Of a stretch of DNA of 64,000 bases, positions 28,991 to 37,528 are shown piece after piece. The notes under the pieces are model-generated. The model was not told where the DNA came from. It did not search any database and saw nothing but the letters and a program-made list of their open reading frames with translations. Origin of the DNA: Lachnospiraceae bacterium (GTDB lineage: Bacteria; Bacillota; Clostridia; Lachnospirales; Lachnospiraceae); the NCBI GenBank assembly GCA_024682375.1, contig JAIKZI010000066.1:102624-166623 (forward strand), written 5' to 3'. A program made the translations under genes and the position numbers. The stretch's first letter is position 1. The number at the start of each line of letters is the position of its first letter.

Positions 28991-30264
28991 GGAGGCCTAT
29001 TATGAAAAATTATGACTTAGTAATTATCGGAGGAGGCCCTGCAGGACTCGCAGCCGCAATCTCAGCAAAAGAATCCGGAATAGATAGCATCCTCATCCTA
29101 GAACGTGATAAAGAATTGGGTGGAATTCTAAACCAGTGTATTCACAACGGTTTTGGTCTCCACACTTTTAACGAAGAACTGACCGGTCCTGAATACGCTG
29201 CCCGATTCATCGATAGAGTTTTAGAACTTGGAATTGAATATAAACTTAATACTATGGTTATGGACATCACCAAGGATAAAAAAGTAACCGCTATGAATAG
29301 AGAGGACGGACTTTTTTCCATAGATGCAAAAAGCGTAATTCTTGCTATGGGATGTAGAGAACGTCCTAGAGGTGCTTTAAATATCCCTGGATATCGCCCT
29401 GCTGGAATCTATAGTGCAGGAACCGCTCAAAGACTTGTAAATATCGAAGGATATATGCCAGGAAGGAAAGTTGTAATCCTAGGTTCAGGCGATATCGGAC
29501 TTATTATGGCAAGACGTATGACATTAGAAGGTGCCGAGGTCAAAGTTGTAGCCGAGATTATGCCATATTCCGGTGGACTTAAAAGGAATATCGTCCAGTG
29601 TCTAGACGATTTCAACATACCTCTGAAACTCAGCCATACCGTCGTAGATATTGAAGGTAAAGACAGAGTTTCTGCTGTCACAATTGCAAAAGTAGATGAA
29701 CATATGAAGCCAATACCTGGAACCGAGGAAAGATATGAGTGTGATACGCTCCTACTCTCTGTCGGCCTACTTCCTGAAAACGAATTATCTCGCCAGTCGG
29801 GTGTAGAACTCTCTCCTATCCACAGAGGGCCTATCGTAAACGATAGTTTAGAAACCAGCGTTCCTGGAATCTTTGCCTGTGGCAATGTTCTTCACGTACA
29901 CGACCTTGTAGACTTTGTTTCAAAAGAAGCTTCTCAGGCGGGAAAAAGTGCTGCCCTCTATATTAAAAACGGTGAAAAGGAAAATTCCATTTCACTTCCA
30001 ATTAATGCAGTAGATGGGGTTAGATACACAGTACCTGAATTCATACGTCCAAATGACATGGAGGAATCAGTAACCGTTCGTTTTAGAGTCGGTGGTGTTT
30101 TCAAAAAATGTGCTATTGCAACTTATTTCGGCGACACATTAGTTTCAAAAAAGAAGAGACCTATTATGGCGCCCGGCGAAATGGAACAGGTCGTTATTAA
30201 GAAATCAGATCTTTTAAATGCGGGTGATATAAAAGACATCACTATAAAAATAGAGGAGGCGTAA
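28987..30264 (+). CDS. FAD-dependent pyridine nucleotide-disulphide oxidoreductase (GlpA-operon partner)
   Basis: YDLVIIGGGPAGLAAAISAKESGIDSILILERDKELGGILNQCIHNGFG; ATGA overlap with preceding gene. Confidence 0.88.
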   Translation: MRRPIMKNYDLVIIGGGPAGLAAAISAKESGIDSILILERDKELGGILNQCIHNGFGLHTFNEELTGPEYAARFIDRVLELGIEYKLNTMVMDITKDKKVTAMNREDGLFSIDAKSVILAMGCRERPRGALNIPGYRPAGIYSAGTAQRLVNIEGYMPGRKVVILGSGDIGLIMARRMTLEGAEVKVVAEIMPYSGGLKRNIVQCLDDFNIPLKLSHTVVDIEGKDRVSAVTIAKVDEHMKPIPGTEERYECDTLLLSVGLLPENELSRQSGVELSPIHRGPIVNDSLETSVPGIFACGNVLHVHDLVDFVSKEASQAGKSAALYIKNGEKENSISLPINAVDGVRYTVPEFIRPNDMEESVTVRFRVGGVFKKCAIATYFGDTLVSKKKRPIMAPGEMEQVVIKKSDLLNAGDIKDITIKIEEA

Positions 30265-30267
30265 ATT

Positions 30268-30633
30268 ATGGAAACAAAAAATTTAACATGCATAAATTGC
30301 CCTATGGGTTGCGCGCTCACAGTAACTCTAGATAACGGTGAGGTCACAAGCGTAACTGGAAACACTTGTAAAAGAGGCGATATCTATGCCCGAAAAGAAG
30401 TCACAAATCCTACTCGAATTGTTACATCTTCAGTCCGTGTAAAGGGTGGCGAAATTCCAATGGTATCATGTAAAACTAAAAATGATATTCCAAAAGGAAT
30501 GATTTTCGATATCACAAATGCACTTTGTAATGTCGAAGTTAGTGCTCCTGTAAAAATAGGAGATGTCATTATAGAAAATGTTTTAGACACTGGAGTCGAT
30601 ATAATAGCAACCAAAAATGTCGCTGCAATCTAA
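30268..30633 (+). CDS. DUF1667 small cysteine-containing protein
   Basis: NLTCINCPMGCALTVTLDNGEVTSVTGNTCKRGDIYARKEVTNPTRIVTSSVRVKGG. Confidence 0.88.
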   Translation: METKNLTCINCPMGCALTVTLDNGEVTSVTGNTCKRGDIYARKEVTNPTRIVTSSVRVKGGEIPMVSCKTKNDIPKGMIFDITNALCNVEVSAPVKIGDVIIENVLDTGVDIIATKNVAAI

Positions 30634-30699
30634 TCTTTCTTTCATTTGACATATATTTTTTCACTCACTAAAATGTATATGCTAGAAAGAAGGATAATA

Positions 30700-31479
30700 A
30701 TGAAATTTGATATAAATGCTCCTATTCTCGTCTTCGACTCTGGAGTCGGTGGAATTAGTGTACTAAAGGAACTTGTAAAAGTAATGCCACACGAGGATTT
30801 CATTTTTTTCGGAGATTCAAAGAACTCTCCATATGGAACGAAACCAACAGAGGTTGTAAAAAAGCTTACAATCGATAAGGTTTCAGAGTACTTACGTTTA
30901 GGGATAAAAGGATGCGCAATTGCATGTAATACTGCAACAAGCGCCGCAGTAGCTGATATGCGAGTTCTATTTCCAGAGCTTCCACTTGTAGGAATAGAAC
31001 CAGCTATAAAACCTGCAGCACTTAATCATCCGGGCGGAAGAATTCTTGTCATGGCAACGCCTATTACAATAGAAGGCCAGAAGCTACATAATCAGATAAA
31101 GCTTTACGAAGACATAGCTACAATAATTCCCCTTGCCTGTCCTGGACTTATGGAGTTTATCGAAGGTGGAAAAATAGATAGCCCGGAACTTATCGACTAT
31201 CTAAAAGAACATTTAAAAGAATATATAGAAAATCCGGTAGATGCATTTGTAACTGGATGTACACACTACCCATTCGTTGCTGATAAGATTTCCAGTGTTC
31301 TAGGATCTAATGTCAAACATTACGACGGAGCAAACGGTACAGCCAGAGAATTAAAAAGACGTCTAAATGAAGCTAAATTATTAAAAGACTCCGGAGAAGG
31401 GCATATCAAATTTATAAGCAGCGATCCTTCACCTGAAAAGATACAACAATGTAAAACATTATTTAATAGACCGTTATAA
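30700..31479 (+). CDS. murI: Glutamate racemase
   Basis: ILVFDSGVGGISVLKELVKVMPHEDFIFFGDSKNSPYGTKP; CAIACNTATSAA; FVTGCTHYPFV. Start set at the ATG at 30700 with AGAAAGAAGG upstream. Confidence 0.96.
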   Translation: MKFDINAPILVFDSGVGGISVLKELVKVMPHEDFIFFGDSKNSPYGTKPTEVVKKLTIDKVSEYLRLGIKGCAIACNTATSAAVADMRVLFPELPLVGIEPAIKPAALNHPGGRILVMATPITIEGQKLHNQIKLYEDIATIIPLACPGLMEFIEGGKIDSPELIDYLKEHLKEYIENPVDAFVTGCTHYPFVADKISSVLGSNVKHYDGANGTARELKRRLNEAKLLKDSGEGHIKFISSDPSPEKIQQCKTLFNRPL

Positions 31480-31482
31480 CAA

Positions 31483-31519
31483 AAGAAGCTTAAGAGAATT
31501 ACTCTTAAGCTTCTTTTTT
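31483..31519. terminator. Bidirectional intrinsic terminator
   Basis: AAGAAGCTTAAGAG-aatta-CTCTTAAGCTTCTTTTTT between convergent murI and glpP. Confidence 0.9.
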
Positions 31520-32084
31520 ATTCAAACCATACATCTCTATTTGTAGAGGAAATAGCTGTAGCTCCGGCATTCAAGACTGAATACACATCTTCTTTGTCGC
31601 TAACCAATCCTCCACCTATCACGGGACATTTAACCTTAGAAACAATTTTTGCTACAATCTTTGGCATCAAAGCCGGCATTACCTCAATCACATCAGGCTT
31701 TGCCTGCTTCATCTGCTTCTCTATATTTGATATAGCCATAGAATCAATAACAAAAAATCTCATAACCGTATATAAACCGAGCTCTTTTGCCCGAAGAATA
31801 ACCTGAGATTTTGTTGATATGATTCCCGATGCCCTTGTCTTTGTTTTTATAAAATCAACCGCAACTTCACAAGAGTACAGCCCTGATATCAAATCCACAT
31901 GGACAAAAGCCAGTTTATTCTTTTCATTGATTCTTTCAACTATCGATGGGATTGTAAGAATATCTCCATATAACACAAAAATAATTTTTGCATCACACAA
32001 AAGGCATCTTTCTAATCCTTCGTCATCTTTTATTGCAGCAATAATTGGTGAATCAAACAATGCGTCTTTAAATTGTTCGTTCAT
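31518..32084 (-). CDS. glpP: Glycerol-3-phosphate-responsive antiterminator GlpP
   Basis: SPIIAAIKDDEGLERCLLCDAKIIFVLYGDILTIPSIVERINEKNKLAFVHVDLISGL; VEVMPALMPKIVAKIVSKVKCPVIGGGLVSDKEDVYSVLNAGATAISST. Confidence 0.93.
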   Translation of the reverse strand: MNEQFKDALFDSPIIAAIKDDEGLERCLLCDAKIIFVLYGDILTIPSIVERINEKNKLAFVHVDLISGLYSCEVAVDFIKTKTRASGIISTKSQVILRAKELGLYTVMRFFVIDSMAISNIEKQMKQAKPDVIEVMPALMPKIVAKIVSKVKCPVIGGGLVSDKEDVYSVLNAGATAISSTNRDVWFE

Positions 32085-34789
32085 TTTGCTTCCTCTAACG
32101 CTCTACTCGTATGACAGGTAAAATAGATTATCTGTCTATTGGAAGAGACTCTGTCTAAAAGAGACAACCCCTCTTTTATCTTATCATCATCAAAACTAGT
32201 AAACGGATCATCTAAAAATACAACAGGCTGTTCCTTTTCATACATCGCATCAATAAGAGCAAATCTAACAGAAAGAGAAACCATATCCTTATATCCTTCA
32301 CTCAAATAATCAGTTCCGATTGCTCTGCCTCTGTATTTAAATCGAACTTTCAAATCCATATCCAATTCGAAATCCTTTGAAATTGCACTATTGTCTTTAT
32401 CAGGATACATCTGGTCCAAATAATAAACCATCTTCTTCTGAAGAGGTCCCATATATTCAGCCATAAACTTATCTCTAGCCATCTTCAGATAATCTTTTGC
32501 CGCATCGAGAATCTTTACCTTCTTCTCGTACTGTTTTCTGATCTCCTCCAGTCCGACAATTCTGTCCTTATCATCTTCAAGGCTAACAATCTGATCTGCA
32601 ATATCATTTAGAGTTTCCTGATCCTGATCATAATAATGAAGATTAGTTGCAATCATCTCATCAAGCTGAGCATCTCTCTCCTGTAGTTCCTCAATAGGAG
32701 CATTTAATGTGGAATCAGGCAATTCTTCCTTCAAAGCCAAAATTTCAGAAGTAAGACTCTCAACTTCCTCCTGAAGTGTCAAATATACATTCTGATTCTG
32801 TCTAATTGAAGAAATCTTATCCGTATAATTCCATTCATTAATGTCATCACCTTCTTCCAGAACAGCTTCATAATTATATCGATTTAAAAAGTTTTCAATA
32901 TCGTTTTTCTCTAAATCCACTCGATTCTTAAGAAGTGAAACATTACCTTTTTCCTTATCGTTATCTTTCTTCTTCTTTAAATCTTCCCTCAATTCCTTAA
33001 GAAGGGCAATCTCATTCATCTCATGGTACAAATCCATACCATAACTTTCGGCATAGTTATGAAGTGAAGTATAGAGTGAAAGCTGTTTGGCAGAAAGTTC
33101 CTCGATTGCACCAGAACTCTTTTCCATCATATCGTGGTCTAATTTTTCAAGATGCTCTAGTCTATCAAGTTTTCTCTGTACCTCGTTTACAGCCTCAGTA
33201 ATATCCTCATTTCTTTCAATATCAAATCTATCAAAGAAAGATTTTGAAACTGATTTCAGTTCATCAATTTCTCCACGGACCGCCTCTAATCTATCGACAA
33301 CTTCATTCATTTCTCTAGAAACTCTAGCTTCGCGAAGTTTTTGTGCATTCTTTAAATGAAGTTTTCTAAGTATAAATAAAAGAGCAAAAATTCCTGAAAG
33401 CACTCCAAAGATTATTGAAACAAGCTCTGTATCCCTACCGTCAAACATCAGCAAAAATACAAGCGCACCTACAGCTAAAACGACAGTCAAAATAGAATAC
33501 AAAGTCTCTCTTCCACCTGCATTTGACTTATGATTGTCAATAACATATCGTCTATCGTTTTCTACTTTATCCATATTCTCTAGGATAGCCTTTTCCTGTC
33601 CAGCCAAAGTAGAAATCTGACCTTCAAGCCTGAGCAGATTGGTAATCTCATCATGTTCAGGTCTACCCTTCTGGAAGAACTCGCGGAGCATCTTCATCTC
33701 TCTCTCATCTTCAGGGCCAAGAGTTGAAGAATCTCTCATCATTCGAAGCTCTTTAATTCTATCAGCATCTGCCTGCCAATTATCGATATCTGCTTCGCTA
33801 GGAAGATTTTCGGAAAAAAGATTATCTATCCTATTCTCTTCCTCTTCGGACAAAAGCTCCTTGGTCTTTGATTCAAGACTTCTATTATCAAGGGAATACT
33901 TCTGAATCAACTCATCATATTCATCTATATCTTCATCACTTGGACTGCCATTTACAAAGAACAAATCCAGCTTTGATAATCTCTCATTATCCGAATCTAG
34001 TCTCTCACTCTTTGCCTGAAGAACTCCAGACTTTTCTGCATTCTTCTCTCTTATAGAGATTTCCTTCTTCAGATTAGTCTTCTCCAAACGAAGATCTAAT
34101 ATAGTTGCTTCACGGTTTTTAAAAATCTCCTGCTGAGATCTATAAGCTTCATATAATGGAGGAATCTCTTCCGTCTTTATTTTCAAATCTCTGATTTCAT
34201 CTGAAATCACATCCAGCTTTCCAGGATTATTCTTTCTACGGGATTTTAGAGATTTTCTCGCTTCTTCGATTCTGGCTACTGCTGCCTCAAATTCATCCAA
34301 ATCATCTCTCGTCTGTGAAAGATTTCCCACCTTCGCATTGATTTTATCTGTAATAGAAGTAGAGATATCTGTCTGTCCGATAAAAATTGTTTTTTCAAAA
34401 GATTCCTGATCTACTCCGAAAATTTCTTCTCCCAAATTCTCCGTATATATATCAGTTTCTCTTCCTGTCTCTTCATCGTAAAGTTTAAAAGTATCCTCGC
34501 TACCTTTTTCCCCGAAATATCTTTCTACTCTAAATACACCTTTAGAAGTCTCAAATACCAAACTTCCACCGAAAACACCGCCATCCCACGGCAGGTAGTG
34601 TTTTCTCTCCGTGAGAGATTTAGAATTAGGAGAATATATAAGTCCGTAAAACATCGATTTTATAAATACAGAAAAGGTAGTCTTTCCCCACCCATTCTCT
34701 TCAAAAATCGTATTCAAGCCATCAGAAAATTTATACTCAAAATCTCTAAGTCTTCCGAAGCCTGTAATATAACAGCTCTTCAATATCAT
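32081..34789 (-). CDS. yhaN: YhaN/SbcC-like AAA (SMC-type) ATPase
   Basis: EENGWGKTTFSVFIKSMFYG Walker A; long coiled coils; LSEGYKDMVSLSVRFALIDAMYEKEQPVVFLDDPFTSFDDDKI. Confidence 0.88.
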   Translation of the reverse strand: MILKSCYITGFGRLRDFEYKFSDGLNTIFEENGWGKTTFSVFIKSMFYGLIYSPNSKSLTERKHYLPWDGGVFGGSLVFETSKGVFRVERYFGEKGSEDTFKLYDEETGRETDIYTENLGEEIFGVDQESFEKTIFIGQTDISTSITDKINAKVGNLSQTRDDLDEFEAAVARIEEARKSLKSRRKNNPGKLDVISDEIRDLKIKTEEIPPLYEAYRSQQEIFKNREATILDLRLEKTNLKKEISIREKNAEKSGVLQAKSERLDSDNERLSKLDLFFVNGSPSDEDIDEYDELIQKYSLDNRSLESKTKELLSEEEENRIDNLFSENLPSEADIDNWQADADRIKELRMMRDSSTLGPEDEREMKMLREFFQKGRPEHDEITNLLRLEGQISTLAGQEKAILENMDKVENDRRYVIDNHKSNAGGRETLYSILTVVLAVGALVFLLMFDGRDTELVSIIFGVLSGIFALLFILRKLHLKNAQKLREARVSREMNEVVDRLEAVRGEIDELKSVSKSFFDRFDIERNEDITEAVNEVQRKLDRLEHLEKLDHDMMEKSSGAIEELSAKQLSLYTSLHNYAESYGMDLYHEMNEIALLKELREDLKKKKDNDKEKGNVSLLKNRVDLEKNDIENFLNRYNYEAVLEEGDDINEWNYTDKISSIRQNQNVYLTLQEEVESLTSEILALKEELPDSTLNAPIEELQERDAQLDEMIATNLHYYDQDQETLNDIADQIVSLEDDKDRIVGLEEIRKQYEKKVKILDAAKDYLKMARDKFMAEYMGPLQKKMVYYLDQMYPDKDNSAISKDFELDMDLKVRFKYRGRAIGTDYLSEGYKDMVSLSVRFALIDAMYEKEQPVVFLDDPFTSFDDDKIKEGLSLLDRVSSNRQIIYFTCHTSRALEEAK

Positions 34790-35880
34790 TCTAGAATATC
34801 CTCTCCCAAAATAGCCTTAATTCCAGTCTCTACGATTTCACTCTTCTCTTCCTCATCCAACTCCTGATTCTGAAGAAGTCTTACAAATTCCCCTTTGAGC
34901 GATCTATCATTTTTAAAGCTATCATAATCAATAAACACAGATGTCTGATCTGATACTTTCGAAAAGTAAAATCTGCCATTGAAATTTCTCTTTGCTCTTC
35001 GAATATCGAGATCCATACCAGTCTTTCCTCGCATAACGAACTTCACCAAATCGTCAGCTGGTACATCACTAACTCCTTCTTCCATTGCACTGATAACATT
35101 TGCCATGCTCATTTCGGGAGTTATAGACACCTCGATTTCATGCATAGTACGACGGGCAAATGGAATGAAATTATGAGAAATCTCTCCTTCCGAGATATCA
35201 ATCAATACGAAACCTTTTCTTCCGCACTCATCGAAACCTCTTCCTTCGAGGCAACCGCAATAGCAATACACTCCTCGATCATCCAACTTTTCTTCTGTAA
35301 ATTTATGTATATGGCCAAGTGCCAAATAGTCTATATTTTTTCCTCTAAAATCATCAATACGGATAATCTCATCCTGTGATACATCGCCTGTTACTACCTG
35401 TCCATGTAACATTACGATATTTATACGCGCCGGATCCAAAACCAGGTTACTAGACATAATCGATGCATTCTTATCATTCAATTCACGGCCACAAATTGTT
35501 ACCTCGCCGTCTTCTGAATCATAATTGTACATCGTCCAGGAATCTTCGTTAAAATGCTTGAGATTAGAAGGAATATCCTCTTCCTTCATGTTAGATAGGA
35601 AATCAGCATTGTCATGATTTCCCTTTAGATACAAGAAATCTATATCATCATGATTTCTTATTTCTTCAAGAATTCTATTTCTAGCAGACTTTCTAGTCTG
35701 CGCTCTATCAAAAAGATCACCCGCTATCATGATAACCTTCACCCTGTTTTGCATCGCGTATTCGACCATGCGGGAAAAAGTATCCAAAAGTTCTTCTCTT
35801 CTTTCTCTCGCCTGCTCTCTAGTTAGATTGCTTTCCATTCGCGAATCTAGATGTAAGTCAGCACAGTGAATAATTTTCAA
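34786..35880 (-). CDS. yhaO: YhaO/SbcD-like metallophosphoesterase (DNA repair exonuclease)
   Basis: MKIIHCADLHLDSRM; VIMIAGDLFDR; YLKGNHDNADF; MLHGQV; YLALGHIHKF. Confidence 0.9.
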   Translation of the reverse strand: MKIIHCADLHLDSRMESNLTREQARERREELLDTFSRMVEYAMQNRVKVIMIAGDLFDRAQTRKSARNRILEEIRNHDDIDFLYLKGNHDNADFLSNMKEEDIPSNLKHFNEDSWTMYNYDSEDGEVTICGRELNDKNASIMSSNLVLDPARINIVMLHGQVVTGDVSQDEIIRIDDFRGKNIDYLALGHIHKFTEEKLDDRGVYCYCGCLEGRGFDECGRKGFVLIDISEGEISHNFIPFARRTMHEIEVSITPEMSMANVISAMEEGVSDVPADDLVKFVMRGKTGMDLDIRRAKRNFNGRFYFSKVSDQTSVFIDYDSFKNDRSLKGEFVRLLQNQELDEEEKSEIVETGIKAILGEDILE

Positions 35881-36035
35881 AAAATATCTCCTCCCATTTG
35901 ATTCTTAAATTATAAAAATCATATAAATTATACTATTATTTCCATGTTTAGTAAATTTAATATAAGCGTATTTCTCGTTTTGCTTCCTTGATTCTAGATG
36001 TTTTGGTAAAATAGGATTTGTATAAATTATAAAGA

Positions 36036-37481
36036 ATGGAGTTTATATACATGAATAACAAACCAGATTCAATTCTAAAAGAAGACGAAGCTGAAATAAG
36101 TTTAAAAGACTTACTTGCATATTGCTTCCTACATTGGAGAAGTGCAATTGTAATTTGTCTTGTAGTAGGCATTCTTTCAGGAGCCTATAAAGGTGCTACA
36201 ACATATATTTCATCTTCAACACCTAAGAGTACTAATACAAAAGAAATTTCTAAAACACCATCTGCTCTAGAGCGTTATGAATCAACAATCGCTTCATCAC
36301 AGGATTATATTGATAACTCAGATCTTATGAAGATTGATCCTTCAAAGGAAGCTGTTTCAACAGTTACAATGATTATCAATTCTGATGATAAAACTAACTC
36401 TACAATAGAGACGTTGAAAAGTTCATATATTGCTCAGTTAAAGCATGGTGATTATTTAATCAATCTTTCCAAAAAGCTTTCACTTAACTCTAAATACGTA
36501 AGTGAACTTGTTAACCTTTCATCAAATGACAACGATTCAACACTTTTGCTTTCTGGAGCAAATAATACAAGTATCGATATCTCTGGTATAAATAAGCCTA
36601 ATCTATTTGCTAGTTCAATCACTATAAAGACTATCGCTTCAAACAAAAAGACTTCCGAGGCATTACTAGATGGAGTTATTAATGAAGCTAATCTTATAAA
36701 TGAGAATCTAAAAAATGAGATTGGTTCTCATTCACTCAGTTTTGTTTCAAGAACTTACAATACTTCATATGATAGGGAAACAGCGAAAGCACAGTCTGCT
36801 TCCTTACAGAGTATTCTAGATTCCAAGGTTGCATATAACGATTACAAATCAAAACTTCAGCCCGAACTTGATAGTGCACCAAATGACACTACACTTGCTC
36901 CTGCACAGAGTAGACAGATAGCTATAAAGACCGGAACAAAATGGTTCGTAATCGGAGCAGTTTTAGCGTTCCTATGCTACGGATTCATCCTTTGTTTAGT
37001 ATATATCCTCAGCCAGACACCTATTACAAAAGAACAGTTCTTCTCAAGATATAACTTCTTCTCACTCGGAAGCTTTTCCGATGCGAAGAAAGAACTCTTT
37101 GACAAGAATCATAAATTCGATAAATGGCTGAGACGCATCATGGGAATTAGTGTTGCCCTCGATGTTGACGAAGTATATGAATTAATTGCTGCAAACCTAA
37201 ACGTATATCAGCCTGATAAGAAAAGCTTCCTCTGCATCGGTTCAGTAAACGATACGATGAAGGACGAGATTGTAGATGAGCTTTCTGCAAAGAAATCCGA
37301 TTGTACTTTTACCTACTGTGAAGATATAATCAACAATCCAAACGCGCGTATGGCGCTTACTAATTGCGATGCAATCATCTTTGTAGAAAAGTATGATGAA
37401 TCTAAATACGAAGACATCGATAAAGAACTAGAACTAGTTGCTAGAAGCAATAAAGAAATTGCAGGTATTATCCTGTATTAA
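36036..37481 (+). CDS. Wzz-type polysaccharide chain-length/BY-kinase-adaptor-like membrane protein with C-terminal degenerate P-loop-like domain
   Basis: ISLKDLLAYCFLHWRSAIVICLVVGILSGAYKG; second TM FVIGAVLAFLCYGFILCLVYIL; C-terminal SFLCIGSVNDTMKDEIVDEL...NCDAIIFVEKYDESKYEDIDKELELVARSNKEIAGIILY. Confidence 0.6.
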   Translation: MEFIYMNNKPDSILKEDEAEISLKDLLAYCFLHWRSAIVICLVVGILSGAYKGATTYISSSTPKSTNTKEISKTPSALERYESTIASSQDYIDNSDLMKIDPSKEAVSTVTMIINSDDKTNSTIETLKSSYIAQLKHGDYLINLSKKLSLNSKYVSELVNLSSNDNDSTLLLSGANNTSIDISGINKPNLFASSITIKTIASNKKTSEALLDGVINEANLINENLKNEIGSHSLSFVSRTYNTSYDRETAKAQSASLQSILDSKVAYNDYKSKLQPELDSAPNDTTLAPAQSRQIAIKTGTKWFVIGAVLAFLCYGFILCLVYILSQTPITKEQFFSRYNFFSLGSFSDAKKELFDKNHKFDKWLRRIMGISVALDVDEVYELIAANLNVYQPDKKSFLCIGSVNDTMKDEIVDELSAKKSDCTFTYCEDIINNPNARMALTNCDAIIFVEKYDESKYEDIDKELELVARSNKEIAGIILY

Positions 37482-37483
37482 AG

Positions 37484-37528
37484 AAAAAATCTGTGAGCAG
37501 AATATCTTCTGTTCACAGATTTTTTTAT
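37484..37528. terminator. Bidirectional intrinsic terminator
   Basis: AAAAAATCTGTGAGCAGAA-tatc-TTCTGTTCACAGATTTTTTT. Confidence 0.85.
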
